From an uncultured Oscillospiraceae bacterium (lineage in GTDB: Bacteria; Bacillota; Clostridia; Oscillospirales; Acutalibacteraceae), in NCBI GenBank assembly GCA_958451705.1, contig CAUDRD010000033.1:1-10965 (forward strand): a stretch of 10,965 nt of DNA, in the 5' to 3' direction. A program made the position numbers and the translations under genes. Numbering within the stretch: the first letter of the stretch is position 1; the number at the start of each line of letters is the position of its first letter. The notes under the pieces were generated by a model. The model was not told where the DNA came from and made no database searches. It saw only the letters and a list, made by a program, of their open reading frames with translations. Positions 6,645 to 10,965 of the stretch are shown piece by piece.

Positions 6645-8312
6645 ATGAAAATGACAGGTGCAAGAGCTATAATCGAAGTTCTTCTTGAACAGGGCGTTGA
6701 CACCGTTTTCGGTTACCCGGGCGGCTCGGTTCTTAACATATATGACGCACTGTACAAGTACGGCGGAAAAATCAATCACATTCTTACCGCACACGAGCAG
6801 GGAGCAGCTCACGCAGCAGACGGATATGCAAGAGTTACCGGTAAAACCGGCGTTGTTATCGCAACCTCCGGCCCCGGCGCCACAAACCTTGTAACAGGTA
6901 TTGCAACAGCTTACATGGACTCAGTTCCCCTTGTTGCAATTACAGGCAACGTTCCCGTTCCCTCTCTGGGAAGAGACTCCTTCCAGGAAATTGACATTAC
7001 AGGCGTTACAATGCCTATAACAAAGCATAACTTTATCGTAAAGGATATTAACGAGCTTGTACCCACTCTCCGTGCAGCTTTCAAAATAGCCTCATCAGGC
7101 AGAAAGGGTCCCGTTCTCGTTGACGTTACAAAGGACGTTACAGGAGCTGAGACAGAATATACTCCCGCTCCCGCAGTTAAGCCCCTTGAGACAAAGCCCG
7201 CAAAGATGAGCTCTCTCCAGCGTGCCGCAGAGATAATCAAAGAAGCCAAAAAGCCTCTCTTCTACATAGGCGGCGGCATTATCTCTTCAAACGCTTCGCC
7301 GGAGCTTTTGGCAATGGCTGAAAAACTTCAGATTCCCGTTGCATCTTCTATGATGGGCCTTGGTGGCTTCCCCTATGACAATCCCCTTTACATGGGTCTT
7401 ATAGGAATGCACGGACGCTTTGTAGCAAACAAAGCCGCCCATGACTGCGACGTTCTTATTACGGCAGGTGCCCGTTTCTCCGATAGAGTTGCCGGAAACC
7501 GTGCAATGTTTGCTCCTAACGCTAAAATCATTCACATCGACATTGACCCTGCCGAAATGGATAAAAACGTTTTCTCTCACTGCCATGTTAAAGGCGACCT
7601 GAAACAGGTTTTGGGAGCTCTCTGCGATATGCTTCCGGAAGCTGAGCACGACCAGTGGGTTAAAGAGCTTACCGCTATTAAAAAGCCCTATAAGAGAGTT
7701 GACTTTGAGGGATATGTAAATCCCATGGATATTATTACCACTATCGATAAGCTTACTCCAGACGATACAATAATCGCCACCGATGTCGGACAGCATCAGC
7801 TTTGGGCAGCTCAGTATTACAATTTCCGTCTGCCCCGCACATTTGTAACCTCCGGTGGACTTGGTACAATGGGCTATGGCCTCGGTGCCGCAATCGGAGC
7901 TCAGATGGGCAAAAAGGATAAGCAGGTTGTACTTATCACCGGTGACGGAAGTTTCCACATGAACCTTAACGAGATGACCACCCTTGCCTCTTACAATATT
8001 CCCGTTGTAATTGTACTTATGAACAACGAGGTTCTCGGAATGGTTCGCCAGTGGCAGACCGTATTTTACGGCAAACGCTACTCTCAGACCGATCCTCACC
8101 GTAAAACCGATTTTGTAAAGCTTGCCGAAGCTTTCGGAATCAACGGTATGAAGATTGAAAAACCCGAGGACATTGAGCCCGTTATCAAAAAGGCTCTTGA
8201 CCTTCACGAGCCCGTTCTCATTGACTGCCGCATAGCTCACGATGCCTCCGTTCTGCCTATGATTCCTCCCGGAGGAGCAGTTCAGGATACAATCGACGAG
8301 ATGTGCTATTAA
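6645..8312 (+). CDS. ilvB: Acetolactate synthase, large (catalytic) subunit
   Basis: A 555-residue thiamine-diphosphate enzyme of normal length. It condenses two pyruvates to 2-acetolactate (valine and leucine routes), or pyruvate with 2-oxobutyrate to acetohydroxybutyrate (isoleucine route), in the cytoplasm. The N-terminal domain has FGYPGGSVL and catalytic E51 in AHEQGAAHAADGYAR, then TSGPGATN. The central FAD-binding-type domain follows, with IGMHG and ITAGARFSDR. The C-terminal domain has the ThDP/Mg motif GDGSFHMN (433-440) ending at N460-N461, and GMVRQWQ, the conserved Trp region of the family. No key residue is missing. AGGAGG at 6632-6637 is seven bases before the ATG. It is the first gene after the T-box leader; ilvN follows after 22 bases and should encode its regulatory partner. 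ilvB is preferred over catabolic alsS because of ilvN and the T-box. Confidence 0.97.
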   Translation: MKMTGARAIIEVLLEQGVDTVFGYPGGSVLNIYDALYKYGGKINHILTAHEQGAAHAADGYARVTGKTGVVIATSGPGATNLVTGIATAYMDSVPLVAITGNVPVPSLGRDSFQEIDITGVTMPITKHNFIVKDINELVPTLRAAFKIASSGRKGPVLVDVTKDVTGAETEYTPAPAVKPLETKPAKMSSLQRAAEIIKEAKKPLFYIGGGIISSNASPELLAMAEKLQIPVASSMMGLGGFPYDNPLYMGLIGMHGRFVANKAAHDCDVLITAGARFSDRVAGNRAMFAPNAKIIHIDIDPAEMDKNVFSHCHVKGDLKQVLGALCDMLPEAEHDQWVKELTAIKKPYKRVDFEGYVNPMDIITTIDKLTPDDTIIATDVGQHQLWAAQYYNFRLPRTFVTSGGLGTMGYGLGAAIGAQMGKKDKQVVLITGDGSFHMNLNEMTTLASYNIPVVIVLMNNEVLGMVRQWQTVFYGKRYSQTDPHRKTDFVKLAEAFGINGMKIEKPEDIEPVIKKALDLHEPVLIDCRIAHDASVLPMIPPGGAVQDTIDEMCY

Positions 8313-8334
8313 TATCGGGAAAGGAGAATAAAAA

Positions 8335-8853
8335 ATGACAGACAGATTAGCTCTTTCAGCTCTTGTAAACAACCACTCCGGTGTGCTTCTCAGAGTTGCC
8401 GGACTTTTTGCAAGACGTGGATTTAATATTCAGAGCCTTACGGTTTCTCAGACTGAAAATCCTGAGTTTTCAAGAATGACAATCGTTTCTCAGGCTGATC
8501 CTTCCACTTTCCGCCAGATTGAAATGCAGCTTTTAAAGCTTGAGGACGTTCAAAAGGTTATTCGCCTTGAAGACGGAAAGACAACTTCCAGCGAACTTCT
8601 TTTCGTAAAGGTTCGTGCTCTCAATAAGGACCGTCCCGCCGTACTTAAAACGCTCCTTAAATTCGGCGCCAGAGTAAGGGATATCGGCCACAAGACCATC
8701 ACGGCAGAGCTTACAGGCGAATCCGCCACAATCGACGAATTTATCGAGGCTATTTCTCAGCATCATATTGTTGAGCTTTCACGTTCAGGTATCACTGCCC
8801 TTGCAAGCGGAGACGTAAGCATCAACGATGACGAGGACTCTCTTCCTGAATAA
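8335..8853 (+). CDS. ilvN: Acetolactate synthase, small (regulatory) subunit
   Basis: A 172-residue protein of usual length that binds IlvB, raises its activity and confers feedback inhibition by valine. The N-terminal ACT domain (about 4-77) begins LALSALVNNHSGVLLRVAGL. The residues that line the valine site in E. coli IlvH (Asn, Gly, Asn) appear to be kept as N13, G16 and N31, so feedback control is likely intact (alignment by eye). The C-terminal domain (about 84-160) has the typical GARVRDIG and a final SGITAL segment. AAGGAG at 8321-8326 is eight bases before ATG 8335. The 22-base gap from ilvB implies cotranscription. Confidence 0.95.
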   Translation: MTDRLALSALVNNHSGVLLRVAGLFARRGFNIQSLTVSQTENPEFSRMTIVSQADPSTFRQIEMQLLKLEDVQKVIRLEDGKTTSSELLFVKVRALNKDRPAVLKTLLKFGARVRDIGHKTITAELTGESATIDEFIEAISQHHIVELSRSGITALASGDVSINDDEDSLPE

Positions 8854-8908
8854 TTTATCCGCATAAAAGCGGTTTACAATCACACTAAAATATACGGAGG
8901 AATTTTTT

Positions 8909-10174
8909 ATGGGAATGACTATGACGCAAAAAATTCTCGCCGCTCATGCCGGTCTGCCTGAGGTAAAGGCAGGTCAGCTCATCGAGGCAAAGCTCGATAT
9001 TGTTCTGGGAAACGACGTTACCTCTCCCGTTGCAATTAACGAGTTTGAACGCTGCGGCGCAACTTCTGTTTTCGATAAGAGCAGAATCGCCCTTGTTATG
9101 GACCACTTCACCCCCAACAAGGACATAAAATCCGCTCAGCACTGTAAGCAGGTAAGAGAATTTGCCAGCAAATATGATATTGACAACTATTTTGACGTTG
9201 GACAGATGGGCATTGAGCACGCCCTTCTCCCCGAAAAAGGAATCGTCCTTCCCGGCGATACAGTAATCGGCGCAGACTCACACACCTGCACCTACGGCGC
9301 ACTGGGAGCTTTCTCCACAGGCGTCGGTTCAACAGATATGGCTGCCGGAATGATCTCAGGCAAAGCCTGGTTTAAGGTTCCTTCCGCCATAAAGGTTGTA
9401 CTTAAAGGTAAACCCGCCGAAAACGTAAGCGGTAAGGATGTTATCCTTCACCTTATCGGCAAAATCGGCGTTGACGGCGCACTTTACCGTTCACTTGAAT
9501 TTTGCGGCGAGGGAGTTCAGCACCTTTCAATGGATGACCGTCTGTGCATTGCAAACATGGCAATTGAAGGCGGAGCCAAAAACGGAATTTTCCCTGTTGA
9601 CGATGTGACACTGGCATACGTTAACGAAAGAGCAAAGAGAGAATACAAGGTATTTGAGGCTGACGAGGATGCTCAGTACGATGAGGTTGTAGAAATCGAC
9701 CTTTCTGCTCTTCGTCCCACAGTTGCATTCCCCCATCTTCCCGAGAATACAAAGACAATCGACGAAATTAAGCCCGGTGAGGTTATGATTGACCAGGTTG
9801 TAATCGGTTCCTGCACCAACGGCAGAATGGAAGATATGCGTGCAGCAGCTGCCATTCTCAAGGGCAGAAAAGTAAATAAAAATGTAAGAACAATCGTTAT
9901 CCCCGCAACACAGAAGATTTATCTTGACTGCATCAGGGAAGGTCTTACTGAAATATTTATTGAAGCCGGAGCAGTTGTAAGCACACCTACCTGCGGTCCC
10001 TGCCTTGGCGGACATATGGGCATCCTTGCAAAGGGTGAGCGTGCAGTTGCAACAACAAATCGTAACTTCGTAGGCAGAATGGGTCACCCTGAAAGCGAAG
10101 TATATCTTGCAAGCCCCGCCGTTGCAGCAGCAAGTGCAGTTGCAGGCTACATCGCTGACCCCGATAAAATATAA
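8909..10174 (+). CDS. leuC: 3-isopropylmalate dehydratase, large subunit (aconitase family)
   Basis: A 421-residue [4Fe-4S] protein that with LeuD isomerises 2-isopropylmalate to 3-isopropylmalate in leucine synthesis. Cluster-binding cysteines are C302 in IGSCTNGR and C362 and C365 in TCGPCLGG. The substrate-side motif GADSHTCTYGALG begins at about 121, and VMDHFTPN lies near residue 65. At about 420 residues it belongs to the shorter form common in Clostridia and archaea, not the roughly 466-residue enterobacterial form. That group also includes homoaconitase and related hydro-lyases, so specificity rests on context. GGAGG at 8896-8900 is eight bases before ATG 8909, which favours it over the ATGs at 8915 and 8921. 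The 55-base gap after ilvN contains only a 4-bp hairpin (8859-8872), too weak to stop transcription. Confidence 0.95.
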   Translation: MGMTMTQKILAAHAGLPEVKAGQLIEAKLDIVLGNDVTSPVAINEFERCGATSVFDKSRIALVMDHFTPNKDIKSAQHCKQVREFASKYDIDNYFDVGQMGIEHALLPEKGIVLPGDTVIGADSHTCTYGALGAFSTGVGSTDMAAGMISGKAWFKVPSAIKVVLKGKPAENVSGKDVILHLIGKIGVDGALYRSLEFCGEGVQHLSMDDRLCIANMAIEGGAKNGIFPVDDVTLAYVNERAKREYKVFEADEDAQYDEVVEIDLSALRPTVAFPHLPENTKTIDEIKPGEVMIDQVVIGSCTNGRMEDMRAAAAILKGRKVNKNVRTIVIPATQKIYLDCIREGLTEIFIEAGAVVSTPTCGPCLGGHMGILAKGERAVATTNRNFVGRMGHPESEVYLASPAVAAASAVAGYIADPDKI

Positions 10175-10187
10175 AGGAGGCTAAACC

Positions 10188-10670
10188 ATGAAGGTACAAG
10201 GTAAAGTTCACAAGTACGGCAGCAACGTTGACACAGACGTTATTATTCCTGCCCGTTACCTTAACACAGCAGACCCAAAAGAGCTTGCCGCTCACTGCAT
10301 GGAGGACATTGACACTGAGTTTGTCAAAAACGTAAAGTCCGGCGATATTATTGTTGCCGACCGCAATTTCGGCTGCGGTTCTTCCAGAGAGCACGCCCCC
10401 ATCGCCATTAAGGCCTCCGGAATCTCCTGCGTTATAGCCGCAACTTTTGCACGTATTTTTTACAGAAACGCTATCAACATCGGCTTGGCAATTCTCGAGT
10501 GCGAAGAGGCTTCAAAGGATATTAAAGACGGCGACGATGTAAGCGTTGATTTCGATACGGGAATCATCACAAACAACACCACCGGAAAAACTTATAAGGC
10601 TGAGCCATTCCCGCCCTTTATTCAGAACATTATCGAAAAAGGCGGACTGCTTAACTCCATTTCAAAATAA
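10188..10670 (+). CDS. leuD: 3-isopropylmalate dehydratase, small subunit
   Basis: A 160-residue swivel-domain subunit that completes the LeuCD enzyme; its length fits the short clostridial/archaeal form. It has DTDVIIPARYL at about 15-25, the substrate-contact loop YLNT at 24-27, FGCGSSREHAP at 61-71 (family active-site serine and arginine, here S65/S66 and R67) and the helix CVIAATFARIFYRNAINIGL. AAGGAGG overlaps the leuC stop region at 10174-10180, seven bases before ATG 10188, and only 13 bases separate the genes, so translation is tightly linked. It is the last gene before the terminator. The loop residue following YL is Asn, discussed among the findings because this loop helps set specificity in the wider family. 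Confidence 0.95.
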   Translation: MKVQGKVHKYGSNVDTDVIIPARYLNTADPKELAAHCMEDIDTEFVKNVKSGDIIVADRNFGCGSSREHAPIAIKASGISCVIAATFARIFYRNAINIGLAILECEEASKDIKDGDDVSVDFDTGIITNNTTGKTYKAEPFPPFIQNIIEKGGLLNSISK

Positions 10671-10684
10671 TCGGAAATAAATTT

Positions 10685-10721
10685 AAGCCTGCGATAAGGA
10701 TTAACCTATCGCAGGCTTTTT
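10685..10721 (+). terminator. Rho-independent terminator of the ilv-leu operon
   Basis: A perfect 12-bp stem, AAGCCTGCGATA (10685-10696) with TATCGCAGGCTT (10707-10718), is extended by an inner GG/CC pair past one unpaired A and closes on ATTAA. A T run follows (10717-10721). It starts 15 bases after leuD. The minus-strand flank is AT-rich (AAATTTATTT), so it may also serve the convergent gene from the right. Confidence 0.93.
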
Positions 10722-10767
10722 CTGTTTGATGTTTTTCTGAGCGTTTAACTTAAAATTAAGTTTACAG

Positions 10768-10965
10768 TTATCCCTCTGTAATAAGCACATCGATATTCTT
10801 CTCCATAAGGTCGAAGAAAAGCTCAACTGTTTCCTTATCGGTATCGTTACCTCTTACGCACATGGAAAGGGTGAGCACGTTCTTAAGAGAAGTTGCGGAA
10901 AGAAGCACATAGGGCTTATACTTAACAGCTCCCGTCATAAATCCGTCTACGGGCTCGTGTCCCTC
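10768..10965 (-). CDS. C-terminal end of an unidentified protein (5' part outside window)
   Basis: The frame is open from the right edge to TAA at 10768-10770, giving 65 residues and no start. The segment has a hydrophobic strand PYVLLSATSL, a second strand LTLSMCVRG, an acidic turn and an amphipathic helix VELFFDLMEKNID. This strand-turn-strand-helix ending is reminiscent of the C-terminus of acyltransferases of the condensation/alcohol-acetyltransferase fold, but this is a weak visual impression and I do not assign a function. Codon use resembles the neighbouring core genes. It is convergent with leuD and probably shares the hairpin at 10685-10718. Confidence 0.7.
   Translation of the reverse strand, partial: EGHEPVDGFMTGAVKYKPYVLLSATSLKNVLTLSMCVRGNDTDKETVELFFDLMEKNIDVLITEG

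Noticed and set aside
7287..8372. A 361-codon open frame on the minus strand opposite ilvB.
   Set aside because: It is wholly antisense to an unmistakable IlvB, lacks a plausible ribosome-binding site and shows no domain. It is a by-product of the codon bias of the plus-strand gene.
8859..8872. Hairpin CCGC-ATAAAA-GCGG between ilvN and leuC.
   Set aside because: The stem has four base pairs and only a short T stretch follows. It is too weak to call a terminator, and the operon logic argues against one.
9527..10087. A 186-codon, cysteine-rich minus-strand frame opposite leuC.
   Set aside because: The cysteines come from reverse-reading of common leuC codons; the opposite strand is a complete LeuC with its cluster cysteines.
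10747..10762. Perfect inverted repeat AACTTAA-AA-TTAAGTT just past the stop of the right-edge gene.
   Set aside because: It is nearly all A/T with a two-base centre, so it is unlikely to form a stable hairpin, and chance occurrence in AT-rich spacer is high.

Overview
The window looks like a chromosomal segment of a Bacillota bacterium, probably class Clostridia and perhaps the Oscillospiraceae/Ruminococcaceae. The signs are strong AGGAGG ribosome-binding sites before nearly every gene, a T-box leader on a branched-chain amino-acid operon, a membrane-anchored HtrA encoded after an OmpR/PhoB-type two-component pair, and the short LeuC/LeuD form of isopropylmalate isomerase. The placement rests on these features only; no database search was possible.

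Left part (1-2233, minus strand): an accessory-looking region. A long open frame starts at 1700 and runs off the left edge, giving 566 visible codons. It joins an N-terminal phospholipase-D-like (HKD) nuclease domain to a P-loop NTPase with SF3/AAA+-like motifs. Upstream of it lie two tiny open frames (61 and 51 codons) whose stop and start overlap as TAATG. No family could be assigned to either. This is the most plausible place for an undescribed system, possibly a defence or mobile-element cassette, but the gene is incomplete here.

Middle part (2234-6110, minus strand): a three-gene cluster read as response regulator, sensor histidine kinase, then a membrane-anchored HtrA/DegP-type serine protease. 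It closes with a clear rho-independent terminator at 2234-2270. The likely job is an envelope-stress or surface-quality circuit.

Right part (6277-10721, plus strand): ilvB-ilvN-leuC-leuD, a biosynthetic operon for branched-chain amino acids, behind a sigma-A-like promoter and a full T-box leader. The leader's specifier loop, antiterminator and terminator can be paired by hand, and the best specifier codon is GTC (valine). IlvB/IlvN make acetolactate (or acetohydroxybutyrate), and LeuC/LeuD isomerise isopropylmalate in the leucine branch. ilvC, ilvD, leuA and leuB are absent from this operon. A strong hairpin terminator follows leuD. The 3' end of a convergent, unidentified gene enters from the right edge.

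The stress cluster and the biosynthetic operon are divergent from the shared 6049-6311 region.
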